A stretch of DNA of 64,000 bases from Microbacterium jejuense (lineage in GTDB: Bacteria > Actinomycetota > Actinomycetes > Actinomycetales > Microbacteriaceae): assembly GCF_019511665.1 (NCBI RefSeq), contig NZ_JAEUAW010000003.1:186001-250000 (forward strand). The letters run 5' to 3'. Shown piece by piece: positions 36,801 to 43,767 of the stretch. The notes beneath the pieces were generated by a model. That model worked only from the letters and a program-made list of their open reading frames with translations, was not told the origin of the DNA and did not search any database. Each line of letters opens with the position of its first letter. Position 1 is the first letter of the stretch. The position numbers and the translations under genes were made by a program.

Positions 36801-37710
36801 CCGTGCCGAGTGGGTCAACACCGACCAGCTCCGCTGGAACCAGTGGGTGGCCGTGACGTCCGTCATGTGGGAGATCCGCGACAAGCAGCGCACGTACCAG
36901 CCGGGTCAGCGCACCGAGGAGGAGTACTTCGGCGGAGTCGTGCGTCCGTACGTCGCCACCGGGTTCTGGGCGCCGTACCGGGTGTCGGACTACGCGCAGA
37001 TCAACATCCCCAGCTGGGCGGACGGCGGCAACGCCGAGCACACGGGCACGTTCGACACGTGGATCGAGCCCTCGACCGTCCACCAGTCCACGGACGTCTA
37101 CCTCGACGGCCAGCTGATCAAGCAGGCCGAGCACCAGGGCGCCAACGTCTTCGACCTTCCCGACGGTGAGCAGCAGTGGCGCGTCGTGAGCACCGCGACG
37201 CACGACGGCGCCCACCTCGCGGGATCGACCAGGACCGTCAGCGACTGGACGTTCCGCTCCGAGGGCAAGCTGGGCGACTGGAACAACCGGCTGCTGCCGA
37301 TGATCCAGGCGTTCTACGACGTCGACGTCAACGTCGGCAACCTCGCGGGCGAAGGCCGCCGCAAGGGCACCGGGGTCACTCTCGGCCTGGAGCTCGGCCA
37401 CGTCGCGGGCGCCGCGCCGGCCGGCGCCGTGACCGAGGCGACGCTCGAGGTGCGCGGCGGGGACGGACAGTGGAAGCGGGTCGAGCTGGCGCCGGCGAAG
37501 ACGGACGCCCCGACGGGTGCTGTGGAGCACGACGGCGACATCTTCGTCAAGAGCCGTGCCTGGGTCAGCGGCTACACCGCCCAGATCCCGGTGCCCGACA
37601 CCGGCGGCTGGGTCGACCTGCGCGTCACGGCGAAGGATGCCGAGGGCAACACCTTCTCGCAGGAGATCGAGCGAGCCTTCGAGGCGGCGCCCGCGAAGGG
37701 CGTTCGCTGA
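33853..37710 (+). CDS. Secreted S8-family serine protease (subtilase), multidomain
   Basis: A 1285-residue secreted protein. The signal peptide spans about residues 1-36 (basic start, LAALPASA cleavage), and a propeptide of about 190 residues follows. The catalytic domain (about 230-490) has the full triad: Asp245 in AVLDTGYDD, His279 in NGHGTHVAS and Ser451 in SGTSMATPHVAG, plus the oxyanion Asn375 in AAGNAG. The C-terminal half includes a protease-associated-like insert (KIAVVTRTADVSASQQVADA) and beta-rich domains. No LPxTG or membrane anchor is seen, so it is probably released to degrade external protein. GAGAGG precedes the ATG at 33853. It is divergent from the TrmB/LuxR-like regulator. 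Confidence 0.93.
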   Translation: MSRPHSRRLRPIVAATSGLAIGIAGIGLAALPASADPASAPSDATVTATGDAHTVTLITGDRVTVTDLTDGTHTVSVDTAVDGAGVQTYEVGGDLHVVPEGAMGYLAAGVLDADLFNVSLLIDFGYDDASVDATPVIVEQDAAAARSFAAPVPGLDVGAPLASIGGAAATVGHADAAAAWQALTAPSAPSARSFSATPALAAGIQAIHLDGKVRATLDSSVPYIDAPDAWAQGYTGEGVTVAVLDTGYDDTHPDLQGHVSGDSKSFVPGEEVDADPNGHGTHVASTIAGTGAASDGTHRGVADGAQLLVGKVLGADGYGQDSWIIEAMEWAGQHAPIVSMSLGSTEASDGKDLMAESLNRISEETGALFVVAAGNAGASETIGAPGSAEKALTVGSVDDPTGSLSYFTSQGPLARSGAMKPDLTGPGNDVTAARSADSAGSGAYVSMSGTSMATPHVAGAAAILLGAHPDYTAAQLKAALSSSATDLGYTPYQGGTGVVDVAAALDAPVVASGSGDFGMLAWGQEPAPVTRTIEYTNRTDADVSVTLEPTLVDTTPGDGGGEPGPLSAGIAFDALQIDAQTLAIPAGETRSVTMTVDPAKVPAGTQLSGALVALVDGEPVARTALGTIAEAERYDLTITATDFDGNPAETYAYLWNPATQFAEPIYVGGETTLRLMKGDYSLVSFMELDRTPDTVASVLVGEPTLELDGDKTVALDARTAEQVTVDVGQDGLESVFRRMDVKVDDFLASAMMPILTDEMWAQPMTVDDADFGFTTRWRLQTPLLTVTAGKKPLDVIVPGGSTLLDGTLKATAVDAGTGTPDELAAAGAAGKIAVVTRTADVSASQQVADAAAAGVKLVVLANDEDREHNGWVGSETDFTDAAIPVAQISGVEGRALREQISGKKKLTMSAVGVPATDVVYDIAEYADGEIPSDMAYRHTSKDLARIDTRYHGQQEEVAEFRYDFVPGAEYGSGFPFRAQRGMDRAEWVNTDQLRWNQWVAVTSVMWEIRDKQRTYQPGQRTEEEYFGGVVRPYVATGFWAPYRVSDYAQINIPSWADGGNAEHTGTFDTWIEPSTVHQSTDVYLDGQLIKQAEHQGANVFDLPDGEQQWRVVSTATHDGAHLAGSTRTVSDWTFRSEGKLGDWNNRLLPMIQAFYDVDVNVGNLAGEGRRKGTGVTLGLELGHVAGAAPAGAVTEATLEVRGGDGQWKRVELAPAKTDAPTGAVEHDGDIFVKSRAWVSGYTAQIPVPDTGGWVDLRVTAKDAEGNTFSQEIERAFEAAPAKGVR

Positions 37711-37731
37711 CATCGAGAGATCCCGAACGAA

Positions 37732-37756
37732 GCCCCGGCGTGTCCCGCGCCGGGGC
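37732..37756 (+). terminator. Rho-independent terminator after subtilase
   Basis: Arms GCCCCGGCG (37732-37740) and CGCCGGGGC (37748-37756) form a 9-bp stem with a 7-nt loop, followed by TTTGTT. It lies 21 bp after the subtilase stop. Confidence 0.85.
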
Positions 37757-37787
37757 TTTGTTCGTCCGCGGATGAGCCATCGCCCGA

Positions 37788-37807
37788 TGTTCACTTCTGT
37801 TCACTTC
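37788..37807 (+). promoter_or_regulatory. Tandem 10-bp direct repeat upstream of beta-helix gene
   Basis: TGTTCACTTC occurs twice head to tail (37788-37797 and 37798-37807), about 85 bp before the TTG start. The 10-bp period places both copies on one face of the helix, as expected for a regulator site. Confidence 0.45.
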
Positions 37808-37892
37808 GATCGCCCGAACGCACACCGGCTGGAACGATGAATCGTCCGCCGTCATCCCGGGCCGCGGACCGTGTGATTCGAGGAGGAATCCC

Positions 37893-40800
37893 TTGCCCAG
37901 CAAACGGACCACGCTGCTCGTCGCAGCAGCCGTCGGCGCCCTGTGCCTGACGGGCGCTCCCGCGCCCGCTCTCGCCGCCGACGGTCTCGCCGGCGCCGTC
38001 CACTACGCGAGCGACCTCGACTGGGTCTCGGCCGACAACGGCTGGGGACCGGTCGAACGCGACTTCAGCAACGGCGCCAGAGCCGTGCCCGACACCACGC
38101 GCACCATCCAGTCGATCCGCGGCGTGCAGTATCCGAAGGGGCTCGGCACGCACGCGCCTGCGCGCGTCGTCTACGACGTCGGGCAGCAGTGCACGCAGCT
38201 GCTCGGCTACGTCGGCATCGACGACAGCCAGGCGGGCAAGGGCCGCGTTGACTTCGTGGTCAAGGTCGACGGCGCCGAGCAGTTCCGCATGGCGCGCAGC
38301 GGCATGGACCCCGCGGGCCGCCTGAACCTCGATCTGCGCGGCGCGAGCACCGTCGAGCTCATCGCCGAGCCCGGGCCCGAGGGCAACGGCAACGACCACG
38401 CCGACTGGGCCGATCTGCGCATCAACTGCACCGACGAGTACCTCGCGCAGCCTCTCACCGTGAACCCCGCGGCCGACGTCGACCTGTCGCTCCTGGCCGC
38501 GGGCTCGCCCGTGTCGGTCACCGTCGACGGGGCGAACCCGCAGACCCCCGTCACCGTGGGCTTCGCGGGCACGGAGGTCATCGCGAACGCCGACGACAAC
38601 GGACGTGCCACGGCCTCGTTCGTCGTACCCGCCGACGTCTCAGCCGGCGAGTACACGATCACCGCGCGCGCCGAGTCCCTGTTCGGCGCCGTTGCGCACG
38701 GCGAGATCGCCGCGCACGTCGTCGCGGTCTCCGACACGGTCTACTACGTCGACTGCTCCGCCACCGGCACCGGCGACGGCTCCGAGGCCGCCCCGTTCAC
38801 CTCTCTCGAGCAGCTGAGCGGCGTGCAGCCGTTCCAGCCCGGCCAGTCGGTGCGCTTCCGGCGCGGCGCCGAGTGCGTCGGCACGTTCGCTCCGACCGGC
38901 TCCGGCCTCGCCACGGCTCCCATCACCGTCGCGCCCTACGGCGACGGCGACGCGGAGGCCACGATCAACGGCAACGGCGCGCTCGCCGGCATCCACCTGC
39001 TCAACGTCAGCAACTGGACCATCGACGGCATGCATGTGATCAACCCGGGCACGCCCGACCAGCGACGTGTCGGCATCCTGTACGAGATCAACGACGGCAC
39101 GAAGCGCAGCGGTGTCGTGCTGACGCGCAACCACGTCGAGAAGGTCGCCGGCTGGTCCGACAAGACGAGCCTCGGCAACGCGTTCTCGCGCTCGGCGGGC
39201 ATCTCGGTGCTCGGCGACGGCATCGGCTGGTTCGACGGCATCACCGTGACCGACAACGTCGTCAACGACACGGCAGCGGGCGGCATCAAGCTGTCGGCGC
39301 CCGACACCACCCGGCACTACAACGAGAAGGTGTACGTCGCGCGCAACGACATCCGCGCGGTGGGCGGCGACGGCATCGTGATCCACAACTCCGACAAGCC
39401 GGTCATCGAGTACAACTCGGCCATCGATCTGGGGCACGGCGAGTACCCGTTCCTCAAGGGCAACTTCGCGGGCATGTGGCCGTACAACTCGGTCGATCCG
39501 CTGTTCCAGTACAACGTGGTCGGCAACAGCGTCGGATCGACGTACGACTCCACCGCGTGGGACTGCGACATGAAGATCAAGGGCAGCTGCACGTTCCAGT
39601 ACAACTACTCGTACGGCAACGCCGGCGGGTTCTACCTGGACTGCATCTCGGGATGCGGCACCGCCTCCACCACGACCAACGCGATCCTGCGCTACAACGT
39701 CTCGCAGGACGACTGCCGCCTCGGCGGCGCGAGCGGTGGACCGGGCCTGCACCTCATCTACAACAACACGTTCTCGTGCCTCAACCGGCCCTTCGAAGAC
39801 GACATGACCGCGCCGCGCCAGGTGAAGAACAACATCATCATCGCGACCGGCGGCTCGCTCAAGACGACGAACGGCGTGTACGCCAACAACGCGTACTTCG
39901 GCGGCATCCAGCCTCCCGCCACCGAGACCGGCGCGATCGTCGGCGACCCGCAGCTGATCGCCGCAGGCAGCGGCCGGCTCACCCGCGCGCTTCCCGGCTA
40001 CGAGCTCGCTGTCGGCTCGCCGCTGCTGGGCGCGGGCGTTCCGATCGCGGATGCCGGCGAGCGCGACTTCTTCGGCAACCCGATCCCCGCGACGCCGAAC
40101 ATCGGCGCCTACCAGGGCCCGGGCGTCGAGGTGGCGGCGCTGCCGTTCGATGCCCTGGTCAACCAGACCGCCGTGGCGTCGTCGGACAACCCGCGCAACG
40201 GCGCCGTGACCGCGGACTACCGCGTGTTCTCGGCCGAGGCGCTCGCCGACGCCGGTCTCGCGGTCGGCGAGAAGGCCGCTGCGTTCGGCGCCGAGCTGGA
40301 CTGGCACCCGACCGCCGTCGGAACCCCCGACGCGATCAAGGTCGCCGGGCAGCAGGTGTCGCTCGAAGGCGAGGGCGACGAGCTGATCGTCGCCGGCTTC
40401 TCCGCCGGCGCAGCGACATCGGGCACCGCCACGGTGCACTACCAGGACGGGACCAGTGAGCAGGTGCAGCTCTCGCTGCCGCTGTGGAGCGATGCGTCGA
40501 CGGATGCCGCCGACACCGTGGTCCTGGCGAGCGCGGGTTCGTACCTGCAGCGGACGAAGCCCTACCTCGGCGGCACGATCTCGACGGTCACGGCGCCGGC
40601 GTCGGTGTTCGCACAGCGCATCCCGCTCTCGGGCAAGCCGGTGGCGAGCGTGACCCTCCCCGAGGGCAGCCCGGTGACCGGCGAAGGGCTGAGCCTGTTC
40701 GCGATGGAGCTCGCCGGCAGCGCGGTACCGACGTCGGTCTCCGTGGTGACCGAATGCCGCGGTCCGAACGCGTGGGTGCACGTGACCGTCGCGAACGAGA

Positions 40801-41000
40801 CCGATGCCCCCATCACGGTGGCGGTCGACACCGTCCTCGGCGATGACGTCAAGGTGGCGCTGAACCCGGGCAAGGACACGCGGTCGTCGTTCAAGATCCG
40901 CGAGGCCCTGGCCGACGGCGAGGTCTCGGTGGTCGCCTCGACGACGGCCGGTGCCCGCACCACCACGGTGGTGCCCTACACGGGGATCGGCTGCCGCTGA
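37893..41000 (+). CDS. Secreted NPCBM and right-handed beta-helix protein
   Basis: A 1035-residue secreted protein starting at TTG 37893, 4 nt after GAGGAGGAA. The signal peptide ends near APALAA. Residues of about 40-185 match an NPCBM-type carbohydrate-binding module (YPKGLGTHAPARVVYDV, GIDDSQAGKGRVDFVVKVDG). A linker beta domain follows. A parallel beta-helix (about 285-740) then shows the usual NNxI/NYSYGN-type repeats, including ITVTDNVVNDTAAGGIKL and IRAVGGDGIVIHNSDKPVIEYN. C-terminal beta domains complete it. Such proteins bind and often cleave polysaccharides (pectate lyase, alginate or fucan enzymes), but no single catalytic family is recognisable. The downstream DeoR-LacI regulator may control it. 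Confidence 0.85.
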   Translation: MPSKRTTLLVAAAVGALCLTGAPAPALAADGLAGAVHYASDLDWVSADNGWGPVERDFSNGARAVPDTTRTIQSIRGVQYPKGLGTHAPARVVYDVGQQCTQLLGYVGIDDSQAGKGRVDFVVKVDGAEQFRMARSGMDPAGRLNLDLRGASTVELIAEPGPEGNGNDHADWADLRINCTDEYLAQPLTVNPAADVDLSLLAAGSPVSVTVDGANPQTPVTVGFAGTEVIANADDNGRATASFVVPADVSAGEYTITARAESLFGAVAHGEIAAHVVAVSDTVYYVDCSATGTGDGSEAAPFTSLEQLSGVQPFQPGQSVRFRRGAECVGTFAPTGSGLATAPITVAPYGDGDAEATINGNGALAGIHLLNVSNWTIDGMHVINPGTPDQRRVGILYEINDGTKRSGVVLTRNHVEKVAGWSDKTSLGNAFSRSAGISVLGDGIGWFDGITVTDNVVNDTAAGGIKLSAPDTTRHYNEKVYVARNDIRAVGGDGIVIHNSDKPVIEYNSAIDLGHGEYPFLKGNFAGMWPYNSVDPLFQYNVVGNSVGSTYDSTAWDCDMKIKGSCTFQYNYSYGNAGGFYLDCISGCGTASTTTNAILRYNVSQDDCRLGGASGGPGLHLIYNNTFSCLNRPFEDDMTAPRQVKNNIIIATGGSLKTTNGVYANNAYFGGIQPPATETGAIVGDPQLIAAGSGRLTRALPGYELAVGSPLLGAGVPIADAGERDFFGNPIPATPNIGAYQGPGVEVAALPFDALVNQTAVASSDNPRNGAVTADYRVFSAEALADAGLAVGEKAAAFGAELDWHPTAVGTPDAIKVAGQQVSLEGEGDELIVAGFSAGAATSGTATVHYQDGTSEQVQLSLPLWSDASTDAADTVVLASAGSYLQRTKPYLGGTISTVTAPASVFAQRIPLSGKPVASVTLPEGSPVTGEGLSLFAMELAGSAVPTSVSVVTECRGPNAWVHVTVANETDAPITVAVDTVLGDDVKVALNPGKDTRSSFKIREALADGEVSVVASTTAGARTTTVVPYTGIGCR

Positions 41001-41012
41001 TCCACGGGTCCA

Positions 41013-41046
41013 CGGCGGGGGCGGCGCACCGGCGTCGCCCCCGCCG
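41013..41046 (+). terminator. Hairpin after beta-helix gene
   Basis: Perfect 11-bp arms CGGCGGGGGCG (41013-41023) and CGCCCCCGCCG (41036-41046) lie 13 bp after the stop. There is no T-run, so it may act as a weak or Rho-assisted terminator. Confidence 0.6.
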
Positions 41047-41121
41047 CGGCGTGCGCAGGATGCCGGACGGCCGGGCGCACGCCGACACACAGGTCGAACA
41101 CGCACGGGTTAGGGTGAGCCG

Positions 41122-42192
41122 ATGATCGCCGAGCAGCGCAGGGAGCGCATCCTCCGCGAGATCGTGCTGCGCGGCCGGCTCGAGGTCGCCGACTTCGCCC
41201 GTCGCACGGAGCTCAGCGGCATGACGATCCGCCGCGACCTCGCTGTCCTCGCCGAGCGGGGACTCATCCGGCGGGTGCACGGCGGCGCCGTCCTCCCCGA
41301 GACGGCCGACGCGCCCGCCACGGGTTCCCGCGGTATCGGCACCGCGTCGCGTCCGGTCGCGACGATCGGCCTGATCGTCCCGGATGCCGCCTACTACTTC
41401 CCGCCCGTCATCCGGGGTGTCGGCGAGGCGGCCCGCGCCGCCGGCATCCGCATCGTGCTCGGCACGACGAACTACGACCCGCGGGAGGAGATCCACCAGC
41501 TCTCGCGGCTGGATGCCGCCGGTGCGGACGCCATCATGCTCGTCACCGCCCGCCCGGGCGTGGACGACGGCACGACGTGGCAGGCGATCGCCGACATCCG
41601 CACGCCGGTCGTGCTCGTCGAGCGCTCGGCCGACGGCGCGCCGACCACGCTGCACGTCGACTCGGTGCGCTCGGATCACGGATTCGGCGCAGAGCTCGCA
41701 GTCGACCACCTGGCCGAGCGCGGGCACCGCGGTGTGGGCCTGCTGCTGCGAGAGACCGCCACGGCGCCCTGGGTCGCGGACGGCCACGCGCGCGCCGCCC
41801 GCCGGCACGGGATGGCGCAGTCCCCCGTCGTGTTCGCGCCGTCGCTGCGATGGGGCGACGGGTCCACCTCCGATGTGCTGCGGGCCTTCCTCGACGACTG
41901 CCTGGACGCAGGGATCCGCGCGGCGATCGTCCTGCCGGACGACCTCGCCGTGAGCCTGCTCGGCATCGCCGAGGGCCGGGGACTGCGCGTCCCCGAGGAT
42001 TTCGCGATCGTCGCCTACGACGACGAGATCGCCTCGTTCGCCACCGTGCCACTCACGGCGATCGCCCCGCCCAAGCTCGCCGTCGGACGCCGAGCGCTCG
42101 AGGCCTGCCTGCTCCGCCTCGAACAGGGCGACCTCGCCCCTGCGCAGCGCATCCAGCTGACCCCGGCCATCAACGTGCGCGAATCGACGTGA
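41122..42192 (+). CDS. Transcriptional regulator with DeoR-type HTH and LacI-type sensor domain
   Basis: A 356-residue protein. Residues 1-57 are a DeoR/GlpR winged helix (RRERILREIVLRGRLEVADF, LSGMTIRRDLAVLAERGLI, RVHGGAV). From about residue 75 the protein is a periplasmic-binding/LacI-type sugar-sensing domain (VATIGLIVPDAAYYFPPVIRG ... FAIVAYDDEIASFATVPLTAI) instead of the usual DeoR sugar-phosphate domain. It probably senses a sugar. It follows the secreted polysaccharide-binding protein, so that gene or a linked sugar locus is its likely target. Confidence 0.87.
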   Translation: MIAEQRRERILREIVLRGRLEVADFARRTELSGMTIRRDLAVLAERGLIRRVHGGAVLPETADAPATGSRGIGTASRPVATIGLIVPDAAYYFPPVIRGVGEAARAAGIRIVLGTTNYDPREEIHQLSRLDAAGADAIMLVTARPGVDDGTTWQAIADIRTPVVLVERSADGAPTTLHVDSVRSDHGFGAELAVDHLAERGHRGVGLLLRETATAPWVADGHARAARRHGMAQSPVVFAPSLRWGDGSTSDVLRAFLDDCLDAGIRAAIVLPDDLAVSLLGIAEGRGLRVPEDFAIVAYDDEIASFATVPLTAIAPPKLAVGRRALEACLLRLEQGDLAPAQRIQLTPAINVREST

Positions 42193-42240
42193 CGCGGCGT
42201 CGGCGCAGGGCGCGGCATCCACACTCCGCAACGAGGCGCA

Positions 42241-43065
42241 TCACCACATCATCGCGACGAGGTCGGCGAAGACGGCTTCGGGGTCGTTGTCGAGACCTCG
42301 CCGCGCAAACCACGTCGACACGTTGACGACGTCGCGGTACAGGAAGTCGTACCCCTGCGGGTTCGCCGCGACATCGACGATCTGCGGCAGGTCGACGACG
42401 ACGATGCGTCCGTCATGGTCGAGCAGGTTGTAGGGCGACAGGTCGCCGTGGGCGAATCCAGCGCGCGCGAACGAGCCGAGGATCGCCACCACCTGTTCGA
42501 AGGCGTCGCACAGCTCCTCGCCGTGCTGCCTGCTCTGCGCGAGCCGCGGTGCGGCGGTGCGGCCCTCGCCGACGAACTCCATGAGCACCTCGGTGTCGCT
42601 CACCTGCACCGGGTACGGCACGGGAACCCCCGCCCGCCAGGCGCGGCACAGCGCCTCGAACTCGCTCGCCGCCCAGTGCCCGGCCGCCACCGAGCGACCG
42701 TACGCGGTCTTGCGGTGGACAGCACGCGCGTCGCGCGTGTTGCGCATCGAGCGCCCCTCCTCATACGAGCCGGAGCGGTGGAAGTCGCTGTGATGCGTGC
42801 TGCGGTAGCGCTTCGCGGCCAGCAGCACCCCGGACGTGCCGGGGACGGCGCGTTCGATGAGGTGGACGTCGGCTTCTTTGCCCGTCTTGACGACGCCGAG
42901 CTCGGTGTCGAACGCGCCGGAGGCGGTGACGACCCACGGGGGGTGCGGCAGCGGACCGCGCTGCGTAGGCGGGGAGGCCGGCCACGTGGACCAGCGCTGA
43001 TCGGGGCCGGGCTCGAGCTCGGGCGCAGACACAGCAGATGACACGTCGAAGCGTGCAGATGACAT
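42241..43065 (-). CDS. RIO1-type serine/threonine kinase
   Basis: A 274-residue atypical kinase. It has the RIO N-lobe segment GVVKTGKEADVHLIER, the ATP-site Lys in LLAAKRYR, the flexible-loop region around HHSDFHR, the catalytic loop HGDLSPYNLL and the metal-binding Asp in VVVDLPQIVD. RIO kinases phosphorylate Ser or act as ATPases. In archaea and eukaryotes they mature ribosomes, and the bacterial role is unknown. It has a preceding 21-codon micro-ORF that may control its expression. Confidence 0.92.
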   Translation of the reverse strand: MSSARFDVSSAVSAPELEPGPDQRWSTWPASPPTQRGPLPHPPWVVTASGAFDTELGVVKTGKEADVHLIERAVPGTSGVLLAAKRYRSTHHSDFHRSGSYEEGRSMRNTRDARAVHRKTAYGRSVAAGHWAASEFEALCRAWRAGVPVPYPVQVSDTEVLMEFVGEGRTAAPRLAQSRQHGEELCDAFEQVVAILGSFARAGFAHGDLSPYNLLDHDGRIVVVDLPQIVDVAANPQGYDFLYRDVVNVSTWFARRGLDNDPEAVFADLVAMMW

Positions 43066-43098
43066 CGGATGGACTCCAGAACGGGAGGCCGCCGACGG

Positions 43099-43164
43099 TC
43101 AATGGGTGCGGGCGACCTCGAGAACAAGGGAAGGGGTCTGGGGCGCGACAAAGGCAGCCATCAT
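43099..43164 (-). CDS. 21-codon leader peptide or micro-ORF upstream of RIO kinase
   Basis: A short reading frame of 21 residues starts ATGATG at 43164 and stops at 43099, 33 bp before the kinase start. It begins MMAAFVAPQ and ends EVARTH. It has a near-perfect ribosome site, AAGGAGGT, 4 nt before the first ATG, far better than the site of the kinase itself (TGGAG). The composition is hydrophobic and has no run of one regulatory amino acid. It could be a translated leader that controls the kinase or a small membrane-active peptide. Confidence 0.6.
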   Translation of the reverse strand: MMAAFVAPQTPSLVLEVARTH

Positions 43165-43282
43165 GCGACCTCCTTCCGTTCCGGGGTGCCGGAGCACCGA
43201 TCGGGCTCACTCTAGCGGAACCCGCGGCGCGGCATCCATCCCCTGTGCGTGACCGTGAGCCCCGTTCCCCTATCGTGGGCGC

Positions 43283-43675
43283 ATGCCGAGCGTGCTCATC
43301 GAAGTCCGGCGGGAGTACTCCCCCGCCGAAGAAGTCGCCCTCATCGACGCCGTCCACGGGAGTCTGGTCTCGGCGTTCAAGATTCCCGACGAGGACCGGT
43401 TCAGCCGCCTTCTCTCCTACCCGCCGCACCGCATGGTCGACGGCCCCGAGCCGGGGGTCGCGGACGGATACACCCGGGTCACGATCGATTGCTTCCCGGG
43501 CCGTTCCCTCGAGGCCAAGCGGGCCCTGTACCGGGAGATCGTCGAACGACTGGAGCCGTTCGGCATCCCCCGCGACAAGGTCTCCATCCTGTTGCGCGAG
43601 AGCGCATTCGAGAATTGGGGCAGCGGCGGGGTGCCCGCCGCCGACGTCGAGCTCGGCTTCACGGTGGAGGTCTAG
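43283..43675 (+). CDS. Tautomerase-superfamily protein
   Basis: A 130-residue protein beginning MPSVLIEVRREYSPAEEVALIDAVHGSL. The Pro after the initiator Met is the catalytic base in tautomerases once Met is removed. The second half has YREIVERLEPFGIPRDKVSILL and FENWGSGGVPAADV, which fits the long (MSAD/cis-CaaD-like or DUF1904-like) tautomerases of about 130 residues. The substrate is unknown. It is a single gene. Confidence 0.85.
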   Translation: MPSVLIEVRREYSPAEEVALIDAVHGSLVSAFKIPDEDRFSRLLSYPPHRMVDGPEPGVADGYTRVTIDCFPGRSLEAKRALYREIVERLEPFGIPRDKVSILLRESAFENWGSGGVPAADVELGFTVEV

Positions 43676-43712
43676 CCGACCGCCCGTTTCGCGCATCGCC
43701 CCAGGACGTGAC

Positions 43713-43741
43713 GGCGGCCGCGGGCATCGCCCGCGGCCGCC
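43713..43741. terminator. Hairpin between convergent genes
   Basis: Arms GGCGGCCGCGGG (43713-43724) and CCCGCGGCCGCC (43730-43741) form a 12-bp stem with a 5-nt loop between the convergent tautomerase and Ig-like genes. It probably serves both. Confidence 0.75.
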
Positions 43742-43767
43742 GCCATCCCGTACGGGGGACGGGATCC

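Noticed and set aside
33856..37794. 1312-codon open frame on the minus strand opposite the subtilase
   Set aside because: It is rich in Arg, Ala, Gly and Val with no domain, and it is the mirror of a protein with a complete subtilase triad. This is a typical GC-rich shadow.
38640..41105. 821-codon minus-strand open frame opposite the beta-helix gene
   Set aside because: Composition is Arg/Gly/Ala/Val only, without motifs; the plus strand has a signal peptide and beta-helix repeats.
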